From an uncultured Oscillospiraceae bacterium (GTDB lineage Bacteria > Bacillota > Clostridia > Oscillospirales > Oscillospiraceae): 13,714 nt of DNA. Below are positions 7,371 through 13,696 of the stretch, one piece after another; position 1 is the first letter of the stretch, and each line of letters starts with the position of its first letter. The position numbers and the translations under genes are program-made. Under the pieces are notes generated by a model. That model saw only the letters and a list, made by a program, of their open reading frames with translations. It did not search any database and was not told the origin of the DNA. The stretch is taken from the NCBI GenBank assembly GCA_934591845.1, contig CAKTPO010000033.1, positions 1 to 13,714 on the forward strand. Direction: 5' to 3'.

Positions 7371-8113
7371 GATAATTCCTCCTGTTTATTTTTTTGCTCC
7401 TTGCTGAGCCGCTCCTGGTGCAGGGTCTTCATGCCCTCCACCTCATCGCAGACGATTTTCCACTCACAGGCCTTGCAGTCCATTTTCAGGTCTGTCAGCA
7501 TGTGGTTCAAGGCCCTGAACACTTCCAGAGAAAGGGTTCCCAGATGGTCCAGCTTCCGGTAGTCAAAATCCGGCAGGGTCACGAAAATCATCTTCACCGC
7601 CTGGACGTGTTCGTTTTTGTGGAACTCGGAAATATACATACTGCCCACGTGAGCGAAAGTAAGTTGTTCTTTTACCGCCGTTTTGGACACCCGGATCTGC
7701 TCCCGGTTGCTCAGAGCGGAAGTCCGCACCATGTAGCCCTTGGGGAAAACATCGTATTTTCTCAGGCCGATATTTTCCAGAATCCCGTAGGCCCCCTGCT
7801 CTCCCTGGGCTTCGATATAATCCGTCCGGATGAGGGCGATTCTTGCAAAGGCGCAGTCGGCTTTTATCTGGGTCAAATCAGGCCCATAGACCACCACCTC
7901 ATCCTGAGGCACCAGGTCTTCGTTTTCGGTGTACATGATGCAGGAGGTGCAGGGGGCGTTGCCGCCCCCCAACTCAAAGGCCGTTTCCCTGCCCAAAATC
8001 AGCTCGCTGCGTTTTCCCTGGTGGGATGCAGGATCCGGCAGGGCAGCGGTACGCTTGCCGCCCTGGGGAAGAAGGTCATAGGTTTTTTGAATCAGTTCGT
8101 CAAAAATAGTCAT
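7367..8113 (-). CDS. Stand-alone acetyl-CoA synthase beta (CdhC/AcsB) N-terminal-domain-like protein
   Basis: A 248-residue protein matching, from memory, the part of CdhC/AcsB that precedes the Ni-Fe-S A-cluster. ELGGGN (47-52) corresponds to ELGGPK, VVVYGPDLTQI (73-83) to VTIVGPDLKDM, and REQIRVSKTAVKE (137-149) with a following VKMIFVT stretch (173-179) to the region with (M/L)RVSKD. The roughly 250-300-residue A-cluster domain is absent. Two added cysteine groups stand out: C55-x2-C58 and, near the C-terminus, C213-x2-C216-x5-C222 in MDCKACEWKIVCDEVEG. The second lies about where the A-cluster cysteines begin in the full enzyme and could bind a metal or an Fe-S cluster. The ATG shares one base with the upstream stop (TAATG) and has no good RBS, so translation probably depends on re-initiation. 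Acetyl-CoA synthase activity is unlikely; a CoA/acyl-binding or scaffold role is inferred. Confidence 0.65.
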   Translation of the reverse strand: MTIFDELIQKTYDLLPQGGKRTAALPDPASHQGKRSELILGRETAFELGGGNAPCTSCIMYTENEDLVPQDEVVVYGPDLTQIKADCAFARIALIRTDYIEAQGEQGAYGILENIGLRKYDVFPKGYMVRTSALSNREQIRVSKTAVKEQLTFAHVGSMYISEFHKNEHVQAVKMIFVTLPDFDYRKLDHLGTLSLEVFRALNHMLTDLKMDCKACEWKIVCDEVEGMKTLHQERLSKEQKNKQEELS

Positions 8114-8268
8114 TACAGTTTCGTCTCAATATGCTGCTGATCGTGGTATTTGATCATTGCGTCATAGATTTTTTCCACCAGCTTCAAATCCGCATTGGTC
8201 ATATATACCACAAACAGCAGGGCAAACAAAGCGACAATTACAATTGCCACGATCCAATACCAAGCCAT
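8113..8268 (-). CDS. Small single-helix membrane protein (51 residues)
   Basis: The ATG at 8268 has AAGGAGG five bases upstream, overlapping the stop of the activator gene 10 bases away. The product has one strongly hydrophobic segment (about 3-23: WYWIVAIVIVALFALLFVVYM) and a charged amphipathic tail with three histidines. I recognise no family. Its strong ribosome site, its place between the activator and the ACS-like gene, and the TAATG overlap with the next gene all indicate a real, co-translated gene. It may anchor the operon's soluble proteins to the membrane or a membrane electron donor; this is inference. An 18-residue upstream extension of the frame lacks an RBS and overlaps the activator gene, so it was not used. 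Confidence 0.75.
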   Translation of the reverse strand: MAWYWIVAIVIVALFALLFVVYMTNADLKLVEKIYDAMIKYHDQQHIETKL

Positions 8269-8278
8269 AACTGCCTCC

Positions 8279-9076
8279 TTATTCCTGGTCCAGGCCCTTC
8301 TGGCGGGCGTATTCCGCGGCACCCAGAGCGCCCATCAGCTGGGGATCCGTAGAAAGCTCCACCACCTGGATACGAAGCACCTTTTCAATGGCTCTCTTGA
8401 GGCCCGTATTCTTGGCGCAGCCGCCGGTCAGGGTGATCTGGTCCTTGGCACCGGCCTTTTTGGCCATGACGAAGCAGCGCTTTGCCACGGCCTGCTGGAT
8501 GCCCGCGGCGATTTCGTCACGGGGCTTGCCCTCGCCTACCAGGGTAATGACCTCAGACTCGGCAAAAACCGTACACTGGGCGGTAATGGGGATCACATTT
8601 TTCGCCGTCAGGGACAGGTTGGAGAACTCCTCCAAGCTGCACTCAAAGGCATTGGCCATGGCCTCAAAGAAACGTCCGGTGCCTGCTGCGCACTTGTCGT
8701 TCATGGCAAAGGTCTGGACTGTGCCGTCCGCATCAATGGCAATGCCTTTCACGTCCTGGCCACCGATGTCGATAATGGCCTTGACATCGGGATTGGTCAC
8801 GTGGACACCCATGGCGTGGCAGGAGATCTCCGAGATATTTTCATCTGCCTGGGGTACCTTGTTCCGGCCATAGCCGGTACCCACCAGATAGGCAAGGTCC
8901 CCGATGTCATGCAGATCCGCCACCTGGGCGATGGTCTGGGTCAGGGCATCTTTGGCGCTGATTTCCGCGTTGATTTTGCTTCGAATGGTGGTATTGGCAA
9001 CCATTTTACCGGTTTCGTCAATGATGACGCATTTGGTATAGGTGGAGCCTACGTCGCATCCGCCGAAATATTTCAT
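8279..9076 (-). CDS. ATP-dependent activator (archerase) of 2-hydroxyacyl-CoA dehydratase, HgdC/FldI/BcrAD family
   Basis: A 265-residue protein of normal family length with an ASKHA-type ATPase fold. As a homodimer such proteins hold one [4Fe-4S] cluster between subunits and use ATP hydrolysis to push an electron to very low potential into the dehydratase. Seen motifs are DVGSTYTK (8-15), ISEISCHAMG (81-90; normally ends ARG), DIGGQDVKG (103-111), NDKCAAGTGRF (126-136), AQCTVFAESEV (166-176) and GGCAKN. C129 and C168 are the expected cluster ligands. The ATG at 9076 has AAAGGA seven bases upstream. It lies 33 bases after the second dehydratase subunit, the usual arrangement for its target enzyme. 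Double-cubane proteins and benzoyl-CoA reductases use related ATPases, so the partner's reaction is not fixed by this gene. Confidence 0.93.
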   Translation of the reverse strand: MKYFGGCDVGSTYTKCVIIDETGKMVANTTIRSKINAEISAKDALTQTIAQVADLHDIGDLAYLVGTGYGRNKVPQADENISEISCHAMGVHVTNPDVKAIIDIGGQDVKGIAIDADGTVQTFAMNDKCAAGTGRFFEAMANAFECSLEEFSNLSLTAKNVIPITAQCTVFAESEVITLVGEGKPRDEIAAGIQQAVAKRCFVMAKKAGAKDQITLTGGCAKNTGLKRAIEKVLRIQVVELSTDPQLMGALGAAEYARQKGLDQE

Positions 9077-9109
9077 ACTCTATTCCTTTCTGTATTCAAT
9101 CCTTATATT

Positions 9110-10678
9110 TTACCAGGTCAGGGGGTCTTCGTAGTCCACAAAGGTGGGATCCAGAGGCTCTTCCCGGAAGACGTTGGTCATGTACTTATTGAACGCGTCA
9201 CGCATGGCCACACGGGAAACGGTACGGGGATCCATCAGGTCGTGGGGGACCCAAACCATATGGACACCGTGTTCTCTGGCCTGATCCTCGTAGAGTCCGT
9301 GGAGGCAACCCACGTTCTTGCAGGAAACATGGTCATACATAATGACCATATCCGCATTGAATTTCTTCACCATCTTCCACAGCTCGTCCAGGGAATTGAC
9401 GTAGCCGCCGTTGGTGTGGGAGCGCATCATCATCCGCTCGTAGCTGCTGGCCATATCGATCATGGCCTGTTCCTCATCACCGATGTGATACATATGGTAG
9501 GAAAGCATGCACTCCATATCCACCAGAGTCTTAACACCCCAGCAGTGGTCTGCCCAGTAGGTGAAGTTGGTATAATAGTGGGCGGGGCAGGCCCAGACGA
9601 TGGCACGGTGGCGATAGTTCTTCACGCCCTTGGCTGCATCCTCCTCATAGCCCTTCTTGGCCATTTCCGTGGTTTTCAGCTGGGCTTTGTAGAGGTAGGG
9701 ATCCATGCAGCCTGCCCCCTGGAATTCATACTCCCGGGTCAGGGACAGGGCCGCGCCGCAGACCTGGGGATAATCGGTGCAGTTGATGTCCCACTTGTCG
9801 ATGACCGCCTGGGTGGACCTGTTGTATTCCTGGGCGTTTTTCCAGAAAGCATCCCAGTCCCACTTGACTCCGTAGTTGTCCTCAATGAACTTGATGCAGC
9901 CTTTCAGATTGTGAACCGCAAACTCCTGAACCTCCGGCTCATTGAACCGCTGAGGGGGCGTGATCTGATAGATGGGCAGATTCCGGAAGTACCGGCCCAT
10001 AAAGGTGGTCTGGCCAATGGAGCCGTCACAGGGCATGGTGCTGGTGATGTAGGTCTTGCCCAGAATGGGGTAGTCATTGACCACGGCGCAGCCGCACTCT
10101 GCCGCAGGCAGGGGGCAAACGTCTGCCGCCATGCCAAACTCCTCGATCCGGTCAATGTAATAGATGTTGGCCTGCTGATCCACCTCACCGGGCATACCGA
10201 TGGTCATCATGGCGACGTCCATCCAGTCCAGAGTCGGGAAGCCCCACATGATGTTGGAGGGGGTCATTTCGTCAAACATGACTGTGTTATCCCGCAGGGC
10301 CTTGGCCTTTTTGCTGTTGGGCCGCAGATGCTCGTCCCGCTCAATGATCTTCTTGACGTTGATGGTGGCATTGTGAACCAGAGCGAATAGTTCCTCATGG
10401 ACGTAGCGCAACTCCTTGCCCCGCAGGCCAATGGTGTGACGATCGATCATGTTGGCGGCGGTGAGATAAGAGAGCATCCAGCGATACCGCTTCATGGCCT
10501 TGACCATCAGAATGGGGTGGCCGCCCAGGGTCACGGCGATAAAACCGTAGCACTTGAGCCAGCGGCCAAAATCATACATGGTGTCCTTGAAGCCTTTCCA
10601 TTCCCGGTGGGCCATGGCTCTGCTGTCGGCACGGTAGAGATTGCCCAGGCCCTTACCTGTTTTGGGGTTATACGCCAT
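9110..10678 (-). CDS. 2-hydroxyacyl-CoA dehydratase/benzoyl-CoA reductase-family subunit, long form (522 residues)
   Basis: One half of a predicted heterodimeric HGD-D-family enzyme carrying a [4Fe-4S] cluster that receives an electron from the activator. At 522 residues it is longer than typical subunits (about 375-480). Cysteines that may ligate the cluster include C188 in DVCPLPAAECGC, C217 in TSTMPCDGS, and C453/C458 in DHVSCKNVGCLHG. The N-terminal 100 residues are basic, rich in aromatic residues, and not recognisable. The true start is ATG 10678, with AGGAGGT eight bases upstream; a longer open frame upstream reads through the preceding gene. It overlaps that gene by 11 bases, so the two subunits should be made in equal amounts. 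Family assignment rests on the partner subunit and activator as well as this sequence. The substrate is unknown and reductase rather than dehydratase chemistry is possible. Confidence 0.8.
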   Translation of the reverse strand: MAYNPKTGKGLGNLYRADSRAMAHREWKGFKDTMYDFGRWLKCYGFIAVTLGGHPILMVKAMKRYRWMLSYLTAANMIDRHTIGLRGKELRYVHEELFALVHNATINVKKIIERDEHLRPNSKKAKALRDNTVMFDEMTPSNIMWGFPTLDWMDVAMMTIGMPGEVDQQANIYYIDRIEEFGMAADVCPLPAAECGCAVVNDYPILGKTYITSTMPCDGSIGQTTFMGRYFRNLPIYQITPPQRFNEPEVQEFAVHNLKGCIKFIEDNYGVKWDWDAFWKNAQEYNRSTQAVIDKWDINCTDYPQVCGAALSLTREYEFQGAGCMDPYLYKAQLKTTEMAKKGYEEDAAKGVKNYRHRAIVWACPAHYYTNFTYWADHCWGVKTLVDMECMLSYHMYHIGDEEQAMIDMASSYERMMMRSHTNGGYVNSLDELWKMVKKFNADMVIMYDHVSCKNVGCLHGLYEDQAREHGVHMVWVPHDLMDPRTVSRVAMRDAFNKYMTNVFREEPLDPTFVDYEDPLTW

Positions 10679-11897
10679 TTTCTTGCACCTCCTGGGCTTT
10701 TTCGGCCCGGCGGGCCTTGATTTTCTTGATCTCCACGTTCTCCACAAAGGCCTGGATACGGGTACGGAGCTGGCCGCTGCTGCCGCTGCGGTAGGGGCGG
10801 TCAATGGAGAGGGTGGGAATGCCGTACTCATCGGCCATCACATGGGAGGCCAGTGTCCGCTCATAGCTCCAATAGGTACAGAACTTCATCTGCTCGTAAA
10901 TCACGCCATCGGCCTTGTAGTCCTTTACCAACTGGGCCACATGGTCATAGCGGTACTGAACCTTGTGGGGGGCGCAGTGCCGGGGACACTCGGTATCCTG
11001 TAGGTATCGGCGGCAAATCTGGGTCAGCACATCTTCCTCGTCATTGAGAATGATCTCCTGCCTGCCGGGAATGCTGCCGTAGCAGAACCGATCCGCCACC
11101 ACCATGGCACCGTTTTCTTCCATCAGGGAAATCAGCTCCGGGTCATCGATCTCAGAACCAACCACCACCACACGGATGCGGTGCTTGGGCTTCTTGTCCG
11201 GCTCTCTGGTTTTCAGTTCCTCCAGGGTTTCCCGGAGCTTGTCAATGATCAGGTATTTGGGGCAGACATAGGTGGCCAGGGTCAGAACATGGAATTCATA
11301 CCCCGTAATGGTGGGGTTATCCAGCTTCCGGTACTCCCCGATCTGGGTGATCAGGCGGCAAATCTCGTTATGCTCTGCCACCGCCGCCCGGAGGGCATCA
11401 TCCGATACATCCACACCGTAGTTGTCGTGGAGGGGCTTTAAGAGCTTCCGGCGAAGCTGCTCCACCGTGTGCTTGACGCTGGCCTCGTCATCGGAATAGG
11501 CCACGTCCGTATTGGTCCAGAAGAAATTCTTCTTGTCCGGATCCTGGATCTGCAACAACTCCATGTTCTCCATGCAGCGGTTCATGGCCTCGCACAGGTC
11601 TACACCGGCCATGGCATCCAGGAACCGGTAGTTTCCCTCCAACGCCCGTTCCAGCAGCGCCCGGCTGTACTCGCAGCTGCCGTTGCACATATAGTAGGTG
11701 GCAACCTCCATAGAGCCGGTGTTGGGGGCACGCAATCTTACGGAGAAGCACTTGCCCAGATTCAGCAGAACCTCCGGCATGTGGAAGCAGGTGTAGCCTA
11801 TGGCCAGGCCCCCTTCTTCCTGCGCCTGCCGCACCAGGGCATTGTTGGCATCCTGCAGCAGGTTCTCAAAGTAATACAAATGTTTTAAGTCTTTCAC
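10668..11897 (-). CDS. 2-hydroxyacyl-CoA dehydratase/benzoyl-CoA reductase-family subunit (409 residues)
   Basis: Second half of the heterodimer, with the normal length for HgdB/FldC/BcrC-type subunits. The C-terminal signature is clear: KFCTYWSYERT (338-348), then DEYGIPTLSIDR (356-367) and SGSSGQLRTRIQAFVE (371-386), matching the family pattern K(F/H)C-x-(W/Y)...GIP-x-L-x-(I/L)-(E/D)...G-x-x-x-T-R-(I/V/L)-(Q/E)-A-F. C340 is a probable cluster ligand, with C71/C75 (YMCNGSC) and C102/C108 as further candidates. Start is GTG at 11897, with GAGG a few bases upstream. It overlaps the long subunit by 11 bases. A 77-base spacer with a stable inverted repeat separates it from the CooC-type gene. 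The family covers amino-acid fermentation dehydratases, benzoyl-CoA reductases and double-cubane reductases; I cannot choose between them from sequence alone. Confidence 0.88.
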   Translation of the reverse strand: MKDLKHLYYFENLLQDANNALVRQAQEEGGLAIGYTCFHMPEVLLNLGKCFSVRLRAPNTGSMEVATYYMCNGSCEYSRALLERALEGNYRFLDAMAGVDLCEAMNRCMENMELLQIQDPDKKNFFWTNTDVAYSDDEASVKHTVEQLRRKLLKPLHDNYGVDVSDDALRAAVAEHNEICRLITQIGEYRKLDNPTITGYEFHVLTLATYVCPKYLIIDKLRETLEELKTREPDKKPKHRIRVVVVGSEIDDPELISLMEENGAMVVADRFCYGSIPGRQEIILNDEEDVLTQICRRYLQDTECPRHCAPHKVQYRYDHVAQLVKDYKADGVIYEQMKFCTYWSYERTLASHVMADEYGIPTLSIDRPYRSGSSGQLRTRIQAFVENVEIKKIKARRAEKAQEVQENGV

Positions 11898-11922
11898 CGT
11901 TTCACCTCTTTCAAAATTATAA

Positions 11923-11985
11923 GGAAGCTCTGATTCAATCGGCTGAATCCGCTGTCCAGCCCCAGACGATTTTTTCAGAGTTTCC
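11923..11985 (-). promoter_or_regulatory. Nested inverted repeat overlapping the CooC-type gene's stop codon
   Basis: TCAGAGTTTCC (11975-11985) and GGAAGCTCTGA (11923-11933) pair with one mismatch in 11. Between them GATTCA (11932-11937) and TGAATC (11944-11949) form a perfect 6-bp stem with a 6-nt loop; the two stems share two bases and may be alternatives. The stop codon lies inside the right arm. There is no T run at its end (TTATAATTTTG follows), so it looks more like an mRNA processing or stability element that would set the ATPase apart from the six genes below it than a terminator. Role inferred. Confidence 0.45.
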
Positions 11986-12745
11986 TCAAAATACCGATCT
12001 TTTCCAACGCCTGTTGGACACCGCCCACCAAAAGGGAATCATCCGGCAGATTCAGAACGCTTTCGCCCTTTATATCCGCCATCTGTAGGGCCTTGTCCTC
12101 CGGGATGTAGGCAAGGATCGGTAAGTCTCCCGTATCAATGTACTGCTTCTGGCTTTCCTCCCCCAGCCGATTGATGATGACCCCGATTTTCTCATACATG
12201 ACCAGTTCATCGGCCACCTTTTTGATGGTATTGATCACCGTGGTCCCCTTTTTGCTGGGGTCGCTGACCAGGAGCATATGGCTCACCTTTTCCATGACCC
12301 GGCGGTTGACCTGCTCGATACCGGCTTCCCCGTCGATCACCACGTAATCAAACTCCTCGCTCATCATGCTGATGACCTCTTTGAGGTAGGCGTTGATGCC
12401 ACAGTAGCAGCCCGCAGCCTCCGGGCGGCCTACGGCGATAAAGGCAAATCCGTTGGTCTCCACCATGGCATCAAACAGCCGGAACTTGACTTCCCCCAGC
12501 ATGGCCTTGGCCCGCCGCTTGTCCCGTTCCTCCTGCCCGGCCTGGGTAATGGCTTTCCGGATATCGTCCACAGTGGTTCCCACCTCCACCCCCAGAGCCG
12601 TGGCCAGACCTACGGCAGGGTCGGCGTCAATGGCCAGAATGTGGTCCTCCGGATGGGCTTTTACCAATTGACGAACAATTGCCGCAGAAATGGATGTTTT
12701 CCCAACGCCACCCTTTCCTGCGACAGTAATGATCGCTTTGCTCAT
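11975..12745 (-). CDS. cooC: CooC-type P-loop ATPase (metallocentre maturation/nickel-insertion family)
   Basis: A 256-residue protein of the SIMIBI/MinD class. The deviant Walker A GKGGVGKT spans residues 10-17, D41 follows in AIDADPA, and VVIDGEAG (135-142) is the Walker B region. The CooC-specific C-x-C motif is present as GCYCG with C113 and C115, which in CooC dimers bind a metal ion (Ni or Zn). The family matures carbon monoxide dehydrogenase, and a relative (AcsF) serves acetyl-CoA synthase. Neither CODH nor full ACS is in this window, only an ACS-like fragment downstream. The ATG at 12745 is the natural family start; AGGAGG lies 14 bases upstream, rather far, and a 37-residue extension of the frame runs through the promoter. 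It is first in the operon. Its client could be any Fe-S protein of this cluster. Confidence 0.82.
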   Translation of the reverse strand: MSKAIITVAGKGGVGKTSISAAIVRQLVKAHPEDHILAIDADPAVGLATALGVEVGTTVDDIRKAITQAGQEERDKRRAKAMLGEVKFRLFDAMVETNGFAFIAVGRPEAAGCYCGINAYLKEVISMMSEEFDYVVIDGEAGIEQVNRRVMEKVSHMLLVSDPSKKGTTVINTIKKVADELVMYEKIGVIINRLGEESQKQYIDTGDLPILAYIPEDKALQMADIKGESVLNLPDDSLLVGGVQQALEKIGILRKL

Positions 12746-12785
12746 AGAAACGCTTCTTTCCTCCTTTCGCTCTCTTTTTATCAAT

Positions 12786-12814
12786 ATAATACTATAACTT
12801 TCCATTTTTTTCAA
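12786..12814 (-). promoter_or_regulatory. Promoter of the seven-gene dehydratase/ACS-like operon
   Basis: TTGAAA (12809-12814) and TATTAT (12786-12791) are 17 bases apart on the minus strand, about 40 bases before the CooC-type start codon. I see no comparable promoter at the later gene junctions, so the seven genes probably share it. Confidence 0.7.
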
Positions 12815-12815
12815 C

Positions 12816-12872
12816 GCCAACTTTGGCAAATTGCATACAAATTCCTTGGTTGACAATTGGTGATTTTGTCAA
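12816..12872. promoter_or_regulatory. Two dyad repeats just upstream of the operon promoter, possible operators
   Basis: GCCAA-CT-TTGGC (12816-12827) lies one base upstream of the -35 box. Farther up, TTGACAA (12850-12856) and TTGTCAA (12866-12872) form a perfect 7-bp inverted repeat with 9 bases between arms. Position and symmetry fit binding sites for dimeric regulators. No regulator gene adjoins the operon, so the binding protein is unknown. Confidence 0.4.
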
Positions 12873-13430
12873 GAATTACGGGAAGTGTCATAAAATCGGC
12901 GGCACCATTGCATAATAGAGGTCACCGCCCAAAAACCTGGTTCGCAATTAGATTCCTTTACTTCCGCATTTCTAAGGTGCGTATCCAGCGGAAATCGATA
13001 TTCAAAAAGCCAAAAGTCTGTGTTTCCACTAATCACTACGATGTTTCTGTAAAAAAAGGAGATTACCTTTTCCCACACTTCTCCGGAATTTTACTGTGAC
13101 GTGAATATGCAAATCATTTATTACAGGGACAGTGCGACATATCTCTCGCATGTTTAAAGAGAAATGCACTACTTTTTCCTGAAACAACGGAAGAAAGCAA
13201 TGCCTTGTCATGCAAAGAAACTATTGTCACAATCGTGGAACGTTATATTCTACTACGAAGGGTGGACAGCAGACAACGCAGCGAACCGAGATGACTTCTC
13301 AAACAACAAGAATTCTATGCGAGGCAACGATTTTCATTGTAAAACCAGTGGATACAGAAATAGTACGCCCCAAAAACCTCCGTTCTTCTCCCCCAGCCCC
13401 GGTCATACGTGATAGCCCCCCAGCGAAACC
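12873..13430. other. About 560 bases with no recognisable gene
   Basis: AT-richer spacer between the operon promoter and the terminal palindrome. Short open frames of 60-80 codons exist on both strands, but none has a good RBS, a recognisable motif or a convincing composition. A GGAGA at 13059-13063 has no start codon at a proper distance. I see no tRNA, riboswitch or insertion-sequence signature. A similar stretch occurs twice (near 12926 and near 13368), sharing CCCAAAAACCT and a nearby GTTC, too short to interpret. Confidence 0.6.
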
Positions 13431-13696
13431 GTAGGGAACGGCCTATGTACCGTTCCGCTGCGTGACAAATACAACCCGTGTGGATAAAATGGCCCCCCAA
13501 CATGTCCTTCCGAGCGAAACGCAGTGAGTCGGAGAATCTTCCCAAGTAGCAGATTTTACCTTGTGCTTTTCTGCCACGTGGTGGATTCTTCCACTCCGCT
13601 TCGTTCGCTCGGAAGGACATGTCGGGGGGTGGATTTGTTTATCCGCACAGGTTATAATTGCCACGCTCCCGGAACGGCACATAGGCCGTTCCCTAC
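13431..13696. repeat. 266-nt imperfect palindrome with nested inverted repeats (MITE-like intergenic element)
   Basis: The outer 27 bases at 13431-13457 match the reverse complement of 13670-13696 at 26 of 27 positions. Each arm also contains its own 7-bp hairpin (GGAACGG...CCGTTCC). Farther in, 13500-13518 is perfectly complementary to 13604-13622 (19 of 19). The segments between these blocks are also clearly related when one is reversed and complemented, with small indels, and the centre near 13563 pairs GCAGA with TCTGC. The unit could thus fold into one long hairpin. Short frames inside it are by-products. This resembles non-autonomous, multi-copy intergenic repeats of Clostridia; no transposase or clear target duplication is visible. 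Confidence 0.8.

Noticed and set aside
5916..7562. A 548-codon open frame on the plus strand opposite the flavoprotein gene
   Set aside because: Shadow of the minus-strand gene; no recognisable domain or RBS, and it runs across the junction of two supported genes.
7367..8113. Calling this a functional acetyl-CoA synthase or evidence of a Wood-Ljungdahl pathway
   Set aside because: The A-cluster domain is missing, and no CODH, corrinoid protein or methyltransferase gene is present in the window.
8195..10390. A 731-codon open frame on the plus strand opposite the dehydratase, activator and small membrane protein genes
   Set aside because: It is antisense to strongly supported genes, has no family motifs, is rich in His/Gly/Val as expected for the complement of GC-rich codons, and crosses three real gene boundaries.
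12869..13078. 69-codon minus-strand frame and overlapping 80-codon plus-strand frame in the right spacer
   Set aside because: Neither has an adequate RBS or recognisable motif, and they occupy the same DNA on opposite strands. A degraded gene is possible but unsupported.
13315..13620. 101-codon minus-strand frame over the terminal palindrome
   Set aside because: It is a reading of a repeat element; such frames recur with intergenic repeats and do not indicate a protein.
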